Shown in pieces: positions 33,215 through 40,468 of a stretch of 40,468 bases of DNA; position 1 is the stretch's first letter; every line of letters starts with the position of its first letter. A model generated the notes under the pieces. That model saw nothing but the letters and a program-made list of their open reading frames with translations, was not told the DNA's origin and made no database searches. The stretch lies in NCBI GenBank assembly GCA_024398475.1, contig JAKSJB010000018.1, forward strand, positions 1 to 40,468. Direction: 5' to 3'. The DNA comes from Bacteroidaceae bacterium (lineage in GTDB: Bacteria > Bacteroidota > Bacteroidia > Bacteroidales > Bacteroidaceae). The position numbers and the translations under genes were made by a program.

Positions 33215-36013
33215 TTACCACCATACTTGTTTGCCTTTCTCGTATGTAAAAATTCGCTCTTCAACTCCCTTTGTTATGTCTTTTAAGATGTAAAGTCCAT
33301 TTGACGGAACATCAGATATAATTAGTACATTATCCGTTGCTTGCTGACATGAAATCAGCTCCCAAAATCCGCTGACATTCCAATAATACAATTCATACAT
33401 GTCTCCAATTTCTATTCCGTTTCCGTCATTTCTTCCTATATACTTTATTCGAGACACAATAGTAGGTTTTGACAATTTTAATCCGACCCAATTGCCATCT
33501 GGACTATTTCCACCAAATCCTGTAAGAATATTCCCATCAAAAACATTTTCTTTCCTTGCCCATGACTCTCCTTCTGTCCCAATAATTACTCCTTCTATCT
33601 TCTTATTATTTTGGTCGAAAAACTCTAGTTCATTAATATTACAATACGATCCACGGGCTCCCATATATCGCAAGTATTTAAAAGCAGTATTGCATTTAAT
33701 TGGAATGCTGTACCAGTTCCCGTTAGTAATTCCTTTGTGTGTATAGAGGATTGTGCTATCAGAAAAATTCTGATCCTTTGAACCTTGAAACATTCCGCCA
33801 TTCATTCTACTATTGAAAAAATCCTGTGCTCCTAAAAATGGATACTTTCTTGTCAATGTCATTTCAATCATCTTCTTCTTATTCACCTGAATCTCTTTTA
33901 CAGAACCATTCTCTGTCAAGATAAAAGGATTTCCAAAAGGAATTATGTGATTGTTTTCGTAGAAACCTGCCATATAGACAATGCCACGTCCCATAGATTT
34001 AAATAATACTTTACCACCTTGTATCTTTCCATAATGAACAGGTACCCAATTTCGATTATCAAAGACACAAATATATGCAACCCTTTTCTTTTTATATTCC
34101 TCTGGAATAGGGCGTTCAATGTCTGATGTTTCACAATATTCGTTAGTTACATCAGTATAATAGGGATTTTGAAATAACGACGGTAGAGAGCTTTCATACT
34201 TCAAATCTAAAGTCATCTGTTTGTTAATACTGAAACGATAACGAAATACTTTTGGTTTGATATATGAATGGAAATAATGCGCTGTATCACCAGGGAAGTT
34301 ACCCATATAATATGGTATTGACTTCAAATCTTTGTCAATCAATGTACTCCAAGAATGGCTACTACTACGATTTCCCCAATGAGGAGTAAAATCATAGGCG
34401 GCAGGAATGCCCAAGTGGCGGCATAAATAAACGACGAAGCTTGTTTCATCGGCACATTTTCCGCTCTTTATTTCAAATAATGAGCGTGGATTTGTCGCAT
34501 ATGGTATGTTGTACATATAATATTCAAACTGATGTGAGATGTCAAAGACGCGCATTGTTTCGGAAATAGCCGAGTTCAACGAGAAGATATTATCAGAATA
34601 AGGATTTATGCCTTGTTTTCTAAGTTTCCACTTTTGAGACTCGCTTTCAGAATATTCTTTTTGAACTAAAATTTCATAATTAAAAACAGAGTCTATAGAT
34701 GTATCTAAAAATAGTCCGGTATGTTTGTTCATTATTCTGTATGTATCATCACCTAAAGGCATGAATAGCCACTGATCAAAAGGACGCATAATATATTCTC
34801 CAGGTGTTACCGGACTATTCGGCACCAAAGTATTTGGTCGACCAAACTCCATCTGGAGGCACATGTCTATAGAATCACGCTTGTAATATCCTATTCTCCA
34901 AAGAGGATAACCTGAATAATCGAGCCTAACAAGTTGGGTACTATCTAAGATAGAATAAGGCTTTAGCCGAACTATTTTATTCTTAACGGCAAATGCTGTA
35001 TCGTATGTCACACAATTTTGTGATTTCACATTTATCAAATTGTAATAATTGCCAGAAAAGTCTTTAATATCTTTTGGTTCGAACTTCTCTAATGCTGCCA
35101 ATTGAATATAGTCCAAGCACATAGTATCAGCAACCGATATAGTAATTTTATTACTTCCTTTACGAATGGGCAAAGAAAAGTTGAACCACCTTTCGTCGAA
35201 CGTCTCTAAATTTCGTGAAGGAGATAAATGGAGAGTGTCTATTACAACTCCGTTCACTCCGACATATGCTTCCAAATTATGAGACTCTGAAGAATATTTT
35301 AATATGAGTCTTTTTTGAGTGGAACATTCCGAATTTATAGCAAATGACACAGATGATGTATTTGGGAAAAGCATTACAGCCTTATTATTTGACGCTCCAA
35401 CATATTCTTTTAACTCACAATTCAGGCATTCCTCATTTTCAGCCTCATATTGGATTCCCCTTCTAGACATAACGAGATCCTTTGAGAGCAAAGGGTATTC
35501 CTTGTTGATAGTATTGTGCCAATCACTTAGAGGTTCGCTAACCAACCTGTATGGTAATACATACTCAAAGAAAATCATTTCATCATAGTCGTCATGCCAA
35601 GGAGAACGATTCCAGGCATCACAAGCATCATCAATAACCTTGATAAGGAAAGAAGCCTTTATTGTCTTCAAATCGTATGCGTATTGCACATTTGAAGCAT
35701 CAATCTTTGAAAACGAATCCTCAAAAAACTTTGTCCTATTATGAAGACATTCCGTTTTTGCCTCATGATAGATTGAATCAATTTCGTCAATCGCATTTCC
35801 TCTATAATAAAAGTGGAATCGCATATTTTCAATTAAGAACTTTGCCGCTTTATATTTTAGAGGATCCGGATCATCCTCAAAATGTTCAAGAACTTTTTCA
35901 AGTTCGGGACGATTACTTCCAGCCATCTCTAGTGAACGATTCAACTCATTATCACATGATGAAAGCAAGAAGATGATAAAAATAATGAAAAATGTTAAAA
36001 AAGATTTAATCAT
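33215..36013 (-). CDS. Transglutaminase-like lipoprotein with C-terminal discoidin-like domain
   Basis: Lipoprotein of 932 residues with lipobox Cys20 (FLLSSC). The N-terminal half is largely unassigned, with a beta-rich region (about 200-320). At about 495-570 is a transglutaminase-like core: PRSLFEIKSGKCADETSFV with the candidate nucleophile Cys520, and SSSHSWSTLIDKD with His553. The third residue (Asp) is not certain. The last part (about 770-905: INELEFFDQNNKKIEG, NVFDGNILTGFGG, WVGLKLSKPTIVSRIKYIGRN) resembles an F5/8 type C (discoidin) fold, which usually binds carbohydrate. It is the third gene of an operon, with its start overlapping the upstream stop codon by ATGA. A protease, peptidase or crosslinking role on surface polymers is possible; none is shown. 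Confidence 0.78.
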   Translation of the reverse strand: MIKSFLTFFIIFIIFLLSSCDNELNRSLEMAGSNRPELEKVLEHFEDDPDPLKYKAAKFLIENMRFHFYYRGNAIDEIDSIYHEAKTECLHNRTKFFEDSFSKIDASNVQYAYDLKTIKASFLIKVIDDACDAWNRSPWHDDYDEMIFFEYVLPYRLVSEPLSDWHNTINKEYPLLSKDLVMSRRGIQYEAENEECLNCELKEYVGASNNKAVMLFPNTSSVSFAINSECSTQKRLILKYSSESHNLEAYVGVNGVVIDTLHLSPSRNLETFDERWFNFSLPIRKGSNKITISVADTMCLDYIQLAALEKFEPKDIKDFSGNYYNLINVKSQNCVTYDTAFAVKNKIVRLKPYSILDSTQLVRLDYSGYPLWRIGYYKRDSIDMCLQMEFGRPNTLVPNSPVTPGEYIMRPFDQWLFMPLGDDTYRIMNKHTGLFLDTSIDSVFNYEILVQKEYSESESQKWKLRKQGINPYSDNIFSLNSAISETMRVFDISHQFEYYMYNIPYATNPRSLFEIKSGKCADETSFVVYLCRHLGIPAAYDFTPHWGNRSSSHSWSTLIDKDLKSIPYYMGNFPGDTAHYFHSYIKPKVFRYRFSINKQMTLDLKYESSLPSLFQNPYYTDVTNEYCETSDIERPIPEEYKKKRVAYICVFDNRNWVPVHYGKIQGGKVLFKSMGRGIVYMAGFYENNHIIPFGNPFILTENGSVKEIQVNKKKMIEMTLTRKYPFLGAQDFFNSRMNGGMFQGSKDQNFSDSTILYTHKGITNGNWYSIPIKCNTAFKYLRYMGARGSYCNINELEFFDQNNKKIEGVIIGTEGESWARKENVFDGNILTGFGGNSPDGNWVGLKLSKPTIVSRIKYIGRNDGNGIEIGDMYELYYWNVSGFWELISCQQATDNVLIISDVPSNGLYILKDITKGVEERIFTYEKGKQVWW

Positions 36014-37584
36014 TGCTTATAGGTATTTTTACAATTGAGACAATTTTTTGCTTCGTAAATTATCAATTGATTTTTTTTTGTTTTTTTGAATTTGTTCTCT
36101 TTACTTAATATTTTCCTTGCAATTACTTTAGCATTGTCGGTCATACTATAGTCTTCATATAATTTCATCTGATAATACAACGGAAGATACCTATTCGGAA
36201 TCATCTGGTATGCACGATTGTAACAAGTTATAGCAGAATCAAGTATTCCAATCTGTTGATAATCATCACCCATCAATAGCGTCATATTATAATCGGAGAG
36301 GTATTTTGAGCAATCCTTAAATACATCAAGACTTCTTTCATATTCACCATAAAGATGTAGCATTGCACCGTAATTATAAAGGAAAGATGCATCATTGGAC
36401 AGTTCTTTATACAATTCATCGTACTCTTTTTGTATTTGTTCATTAAACTCAGCATTTGCTCGTTCTTGCAAACTTATACGTTTGAAATCATAGAACGCGG
36501 CATATACCAAGCCATATAAACACGCACCACAGATAACAATTAAAGGAATTACTATTTTGGTAGTATGATGAAAAGTCTGATTCTGAAATATCGATAGAAA
36601 GAGGAATAATAATAGAAGCCAAACGAAGGGTTCTTTCAGTGGATATGAAAACATGCACCAGATTATAAAAAGTGTGATAAATCCCAGGATAAGACTCCTA
36701 TTTTCTCTTATATTCTTGGATACATACGCTATTGTCCACATAACAATGCCACAAAACAACAATGCAGCTGGCACTCCAAACAAGATAGAGAGACGAAGTA
36801 TTTCATTGAAAGGATTAGTAGTTTCATCTGCCAACATTTCAAACGGAGAATTTGGATGACTACTTAAATAATCTGCTTGAAAATCCATGTAATGCGATGA
36901 CATTCCATTTACTCCCCATCCGAAAAATGGTCTTTCTTTTATCATATCCAGACAAACCATCCATATCATAATCCGTCCATTTGCTGAATCACGTTTATAT
37001 AAGTAGAGAAATAGAAATGCGATTACTATCACTACAATTGATAAATATATATATTTCTTTTTCCTGAAAAAAGTTTTAATTTGTACCAATTCAATAGACA
37101 AAATAAAAAATGTTCCCAAGAAAGATGAAATGATTGCTGTACGTGAATTCGACAATAATACGAAAACAGCAAACAAAACTGTCAAATATCCCCAGATTTT
37201 TTTCTCTTTTTCTGTGGTCTTAATAAAGTAATACACACATATAAGATCACAACAAGACATAAACATTCCAAAGATTGCCGGGTTATTCAAACTGCCTGAG
37301 AAAAAGGCATATCGATAGTTATCTGGTACTATACCAAATAATTGAAGAATGGAATATATGATTTCTATAAAGCCAACAAGACATACTGTATTTAATATCT
37401 TTTTCTGTGAAAAGATATTTTTGCCATAATAGCACATACACAAGCCACACACAATCAATACTAAAAATATGCATATACTTGTCCAATATATCCGGATAGT
37501 ATCGGCTATTTCTAAGTATTTCTCTGATATGCTAAAGATGCAGCCAACTAAGATAATTAGTGTTGGAATGTGAATAAATTTCAT
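36010..37584 (-). CDS. O-antigen ligase/polymerase-like membrane protein with C-terminal TPR-like repeats
   Basis: Inner-membrane protein of 524 residues. About ten hydrophobic segments span residues 1-370. The Wzy_C/RfaL-type loop is present: NSRTAIISSFLG (about 145-157) and ANGRIMIWMVCLDMIKERPFFGWG (about 200-225), followed by NPFNEILRLSILFG. The last 140 residues are soluble, with TPR-like helices (FLYNYGAMLHLYGEYERSLDVF; ILDSAITCYNRAYQMIPNRYLPLYYQM). Wzy/WaaL proteins join or transfer lipid-linked glycans in the periplasm, but no glycosyltransferase, flippase or sugar-nucleotide genes lie here, so this member may glycosylate a protein, perhaps a product of the same operon (inference). ATGA overlaps join it to both neighbours. 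Confidence 0.85.
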   Translation of the reverse strand: MKFIHIPTLIILVGCIFSISEKYLEIADTIRIYWTSICIFLVLIVCGLCMCYYGKNIFSQKKILNTVCLVGFIEIIYSILQLFGIVPDNYRYAFFSGSLNNPAIFGMFMSCCDLICVYYFIKTTEKEKKIWGYLTVLFAVFVLLSNSRTAIISSFLGTFFILSIELVQIKTFFRKKKYIYLSIVVIVIAFLFLYLYKRDSANGRIMIWMVCLDMIKERPFFGWGVNGMSSHYMDFQADYLSSHPNSPFEMLADETTNPFNEILRLSILFGVPAALLFCGIVMWTIAYVSKNIRENRSLILGFITLFIIWCMFSYPLKEPFVWLLLLFLFLSIFQNQTFHHTTKIVIPLIVICGACLYGLVYAAFYDFKRISLQERANAEFNEQIQKEYDELYKELSNDASFLYNYGAMLHLYGEYERSLDVFKDCSKYLSDYNMTLLMGDDYQQIGILDSAITCYNRAYQMIPNRYLPLYYQMKLYEDYSMTDNAKVIARKILSKENKFKKTKKNQLIIYEAKNCLNCKNTYKQ

Positions 37585-39287
37585 TTCCCAAACTTTTTAT
37601 CAAATGAAAATGCATATTTATGAATCTCTGTGTCCTTACTCTTCAATGCCACATGAGCGAGATCCTTGCAGTTGTAAAATGCACGCTCTTCGATTCGTTT
37701 CAGGGAGGCAGGAAGGATGATAGACTGCAATGTCTTACATTCCGAGAACGCTCCCTCTTCTATTGAAGTGATACCTTCAGGAAGAATCACCAAAGACGGA
37801 GTATTCATATATGCATAGGCACCCACAACTTTTACCTCAGGGAGAATTTTGGTAGTGGTACAACCTAGTACCAATTTATTAGTCGTCTTTTCCACTACCG
37901 AATTCGAACCTGCGGACTTGTAAATTTTGTTGCCATCTTCCACCATAATCGACATGCAGTATTCACAATCCTTAAAGGCTTCTAATTCAATATTCTCAAG
38001 AGAAGAAGGTATATGAATCGAATTTATCCCACTCTTATAGAATGCCCTTGAACCAATGCTCTTGATGCCTTCTACGATATCAGTCCCTTTGCAACCAACC
38101 ACCAATTTGTTTTGTTCTGTGTCAATCACCGCATTGCAATTGTTTCGGCTGTCGAATGTATCGTTAGCAGAATCGACACTTATCTTCTGAAGTGAGATAC
38201 ATCCACGGAAGATATCACTCTCCATATTACAAACCCCTTTTGGTATGATAATGCTTTCTAGAGATATACAATAGCCAAAGTTTGATCCACCGAAAATAGA
38301 TTCCAAAGTTGTAGGAAGAACAACTTCCTTCAAACTTGAACAATATTCGAAGGCACCTTCTGCTATAGATATAACCCCTTCCGGGACAACGATTCTTTGA
38401 AGGTTTCGACAATGTCTGAATGCGAAATCACCTATTGCCTCGATATTCTGAGGAATGATTGTCGAACTACATCCAAGTATCAGTTTGTTATCGGTGGTAT
38501 AGATGATTGCGTTACAACCATTTCTAGAGTCATAGTCCGTATTATTTTTGTCAACGACAATAGAAGAAACTTCTGGACAATAGTAGAAAGCATCTTGCTC
38601 GATTGATTCTACAGATGCTGGAATGACAATCTTCTTTAGGTTAGGGCAACTACAAAATGCAGAAAAACTGATTTTTTCCACTCCATCAGGAATTGTAAGT
38701 TCCTCCGCCAGACAACCCACAAATGCATACTCGTCTATACATCTTACAGAAGAAGGTATCTTTGTAGCGCCACATCCCACAATAAGGGAGTTGTCCTGTG
38801 TATGGATAATCGCATTGCATTTCTCACGACTATCAAATATGGGGTTTGTCTTATCCACATCAATCATTGTCAGATTGGTACAATATTGGAACGGAGCAGC
38901 TCCTACAGTCCTTATACTGGATGGTATGCTTACCGACTCGAGATTAGCACAAGCCTGGAAAGCATAATCTGAAATTTTCTCAATTCCCTCTCCTATCTTT
39001 AGATGCTTTACTGCGCAACATGTAGTAAATGCAGATTTCTCTATTTCCTTCACACGATAACTCATTCCTTCATGTATCACAACTCCCGGGATTTCAAGAA
39101 AAAAATCCTTGTATGCATAAGAACTGTACAGACTATCATCTTGTACAGCGACATTGACATGTCCATTATCTACGACCTTGTATTTAATACCTGATTCGAT
39201 GAAAAAAGAATCAGCCATCATGCTGTCAGCGAAGCTAAACAATGCAATAAAAATAATAACTATTCGACACATAAGAATACGAATCAT
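37581..39287 (-). CDS. BspA-like leucine-rich repeat exported protein
   Basis: Exported protein of 568 residues with an N-terminal signal peptide (RIVIIFIALFSFADSMMA). Almost all the rest is LRR_5/BspA-type repeats of about 23 residues (IPSSIRTVGAAPFQYCTNLTMI; IPASVESIEQDAFYYCPEVSSI). A second-order repeat is superimposed: segments DSREKCNAIIHTQDNSLIVGC, DSRNGCNAIIYTTDNKLILGC and DSRNNCNAVIDTEQNKLVVGC (each 21 residues, shown here by key words DSR, CNA, GC) recur about every 100-130 residues, with a fourth degenerate copy (SNSVVEKTTNKLVLGC). BspA-like proteins mediate adhesion. No T9SS C-terminal domain or lipobox is seen, so surface anchoring is unclear. First gene of the operon. Confidence 0.85.
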   Translation of the reverse strand: MIRILMCRIVIIFIALFSFADSMMADSFFIESGIKYKVVDNGHVNVAVQDDSLYSSYAYKDFFLEIPGVVIHEGMSYRVKEIEKSAFTTCCAVKHLKIGEGIEKISDYAFQACANLESVSIPSSIRTVGAAPFQYCTNLTMIDVDKTNPIFDSREKCNAIIHTQDNSLIVGCGATKIPSSVRCIDEYAFVGCLAEELTIPDGVEKISFSAFCSCPNLKKIVIPASVESIEQDAFYYCPEVSSIVVDKNNTDYDSRNGCNAIIYTTDNKLILGCSSTIIPQNIEAIGDFAFRHCRNLQRIVVPEGVISIAEGAFEYCSSLKEVVLPTTLESIFGGSNFGYCISLESIIIPKGVCNMESDIFRGCISLQKISVDSANDTFDSRNNCNAVIDTEQNKLVVGCKGTDIVEGIKSIGSRAFYKSGINSIHIPSSLENIELEAFKDCEYCMSIMVEDGNKIYKSAGSNSVVEKTTNKLVLGCTTTKILPEVKVVGAYAYMNTPSLVILPEGITSIEEGAFSECKTLQSIILPASLKRIEERAFYNCKDLAHVALKSKDTEIHKYAFSFDKKFGK

Positions 39288-39496
39288 ATTAATCTATTAA
39301 AATTGTAGTATTTATATTATTTAGTCCTCTAATAAAGCAAATTAGACTAAAGTTTGGAAGACACCACCTTATGTGGTAGCGCTTCCAAACAAGTTGCACA
39401 ATCCATTAAAGGCTAAGTGTATCTTTGAGTCGGTCAAAGCCTACTAATAAGATACAACCTTCCATTGGAATATTATTTGTACTTTATTATGATGAT
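39288..39496 (-). other. Structured intergenic region before the LRR operon
   Basis: It has no ORF but two strong potential folds. Hairpin 1: GTTTGGAAG (39352-39360) with CTTCCAAAC (39382-39390), and inner ACCAC/GTGGT (39363-39367 with 39373-39377). Hairpin 2: GTATCTT (39418-39424) with AAGATAC (39449-39455), inner TTTGA/TCAAA; AGGCT (39410-39414) can also pair with AGCCT (39438-39442), which would give a pseudoknot-like arrangement. No clear TAnnTTTG box for the LRR gene is visible on the minus strand, so the operon may depend on read-through from the lipoprotein gene past these structures. Confidence 0.5.
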
Positions 39497-40228
39497 TTAA
39501 TTTAAATATACGCCTGTGATTCTCCAAGAACCAGCATCACTACCATCCTTATGCTTGGCTTGTTTAGTTCCAGAAACAGGCATTTTATAAGAGCCGTATC
39601 GTTTCTTATCGGGATAAAATATATCAAAACCCGTAAAATATACTGAAGTACTAGTCACACTACTTGCTGCTGCAGAGTGGGCTTCGTGCGTTTTCTCATT
39701 TTGTAATTGAATTCCGCGTATTTTCTGGCGATTTGAAACTTTACTGAAAAAATCAACCTTCTCACCTTCTAAAGAAAAAGTTTTGCAGGAGAATGATCCG
39801 TCGGAGTTTCCGCCATTTGCAACGTTCACTATTGCTGACGTAGGGATTCCTGTTTCTTCATCATAAGAATCACTAAAGCTCATTAGAAGCTCATTAGCTT
39901 TTTGCTGAGCATTTTGAGGACATTCGGTTGGGGGTACTTCAAAATAATCCCTTCCTTTATCTTTTATCCAAATATCAACCAACATTGTGATAGCACAACC
40001 AGCTTGCACCTTATCATACTGAGTATTATATTGATAATAACTAGCTCTCAGTTGTGAAGGATCTCCGACAAAAACATCTTCTGCCACACTTCTTGTTGCA
40101 CGTGTGTTGTAATCGATGTCCAAATTGGTGTCAAATTCATCGAGATCGTCATCTTTACTACAACCAACTACCGTAAGGGTTGTAATTGTCAGCACCGCTA
40201 GCAATGGAAAAAGAAATTTTTTTTTCAT
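39497..40228 (-). CDS. Small lipoprotein, possible papain/C39-like cysteine-peptidase fold
   Basis: Lipoprotein of 243 residues with lipobox Cys23 (TLTVVGCSKDDD). The family is not recognised with certainty. After an acidic linker, the region 66-215 follows the layout of C39-like peptidases: a helix starting at a cysteine (QAGCAITMLVDIWI, Cys78), a middle alpha/beta part, then a His-led strand pair (HEAHSAAASS...VYFTGFDIFYPD, His184 and Asp207) that resembles the usual HxVVVxGYD..DP strand. If right, Cys78-His184-Asp207 would be the triad; this is inference from pattern. It is transcribed toward the LRR operon 209 bp away and may be its leading gene. It could equally be a non-catalytic binding lipoprotein. 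Confidence 0.55.
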   Translation of the reverse strand: MKKKFLFPLLAVLTITTLTVVGCSKDDDLDEFDTNLDIDYNTRATRSVAEDVFVGDPSQLRASYYQYNTQYDKVQAGCAITMLVDIWIKDKGRDYFEVPPTECPQNAQQKANELLMSFSDSYDEETGIPTSAIVNVANGGNSDGSFSCKTFSLEGEKVDFFSKVSNRQKIRGIQLQNEKTHEAHSAAASSVTSTSVYFTGFDIFYPDKKRYGSYKMPVSGTKQAKHKDGSDAGSWRITGVYLN

Positions 40229-40468
40229 AATACTTTAATCCGCGACACAAATAAGATTGTTAAATTAGACTTAAATAATATAATAGATTGTACGTTTTGC
40301 CATATTAGATATACCACCCGACTTTGTGTCACGGTTTGAAATCGAGTGAAATACCCAAAAGGCGATACAAATATAACTAAAAAAAAATATAATATATACA
40401 AAATTTTATTATATTTATCTTTTCCTGAAATTAGTTTACAGTTTTTGCTCTGGTTTATACTGAATTAT
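40229..40468 (-). promoter_or_regulatory. AT-rich upstream region with a possible promoter
   Basis: On the minus strand TATATTTG (40375-40368) fits the -7 consensus, and TTTG (40402-40399) lies 23 bp upstream, slightly too far. A transcript from here would have a leader of about 130 nt before the lipoprotein. No gene is seen in this 240-bp segment to the window edge. Confidence 0.4.

Noticed and set aside
36010..39287. O-antigen or capsule biosynthesis locus
   Set aside because: Only one Wzy/WaaL-like gene is present; there are no glycosyltransferases, flippase, or sugar-nucleotide enzymes nearby.

Overview
The window looks like a chromosomal segment from a Bacteroidales bacterium, most likely Prevotellaceae. 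The evidence is two SusC/SusD pairs, Bacteroidetes-type promoters (TAnnTTTG -7 boxes, some with a TTTG-like -33 box 19-21 bp upstream), little sign of Shine-Dalgarno sites, a PorW/SprE-PorX type IX secretion (T9SS) pair, a GH127/GH146-type arabinofuranosidase, a succinate CoA-transferase and a BspA-type leucine-rich repeat protein. The genus is inference.

Left part (1-17.1 kb). After a degraded gene remnant (1-209) comes a seven-gene, 16.4-kb minus-strand operon. It runs from a good promoter at 17055-17024 to a strong hairpin at 369-419. Transcribed order: four-repeat fasciclin (FAS1) lipoprotein, SusC, SusD, FAS1 lipoprotein, FAS1 lipoprotein, SusC, SusD. There is no glycoside hydrolase, protease, sigma/anti-sigma pair or hybrid sensor in it, so it appears to be a surface binding/import system built on FAS1 lipoproteins, with unknown ligand.

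Middle part (17.1-31.5 kb). The spacer before porW/sprE carries three adjacent low-complexity repeats: 16 perfect octamers in two forms, a TTCGA-rich block and seven TTTGCG-like hexamers. They lie downstream of a -7 box, so they are probably in the porW leader. Then, all on the plus strand: porW/sprE and porX (T9SS component and its PglZ-type response regulator), a GH127/GH146-type enzyme with its own promoter, a YfhO-family membrane protein, an Mrp/ApbC Fe-S carrier ATPase, a promoter-plus-terminator unit without an ORF (candidate small RNA), a succinate CoA-transferase, exodeoxyribonuclease III and tRNA-Leu(CAA). This is mostly housekeeping.

Right part (31.5-40.5 kb). Just past the tRNA and its terminator the sequence turns accessory. 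An IS3-family insertion sequence has a programmed -1 frameshift site, two further disabling frameshifts in orfB, and a set of GTCAAC repeats phased every 20-22 bp inside its right end. Beyond it is a clearly AT-richer block on the minus strand: a small lipoprotein with a possible papain/C39-like fold, then a tight three-gene operon (two 4-bp ATGA overlaps) of a BspA-like LRR protein, an O-antigen ligase/polymerase-like membrane protein with C-terminal TPR-like repeats, and a transglutaminase-like lipoprotein with a discoidin-like C-terminus. Composition, the IS and the tRNA-Leu boundary suggest an acquired island. The LRR/Wzy-like/transglutaminase operon and the FAS1-SusCD operon are the two best candidates for undescribed systems.
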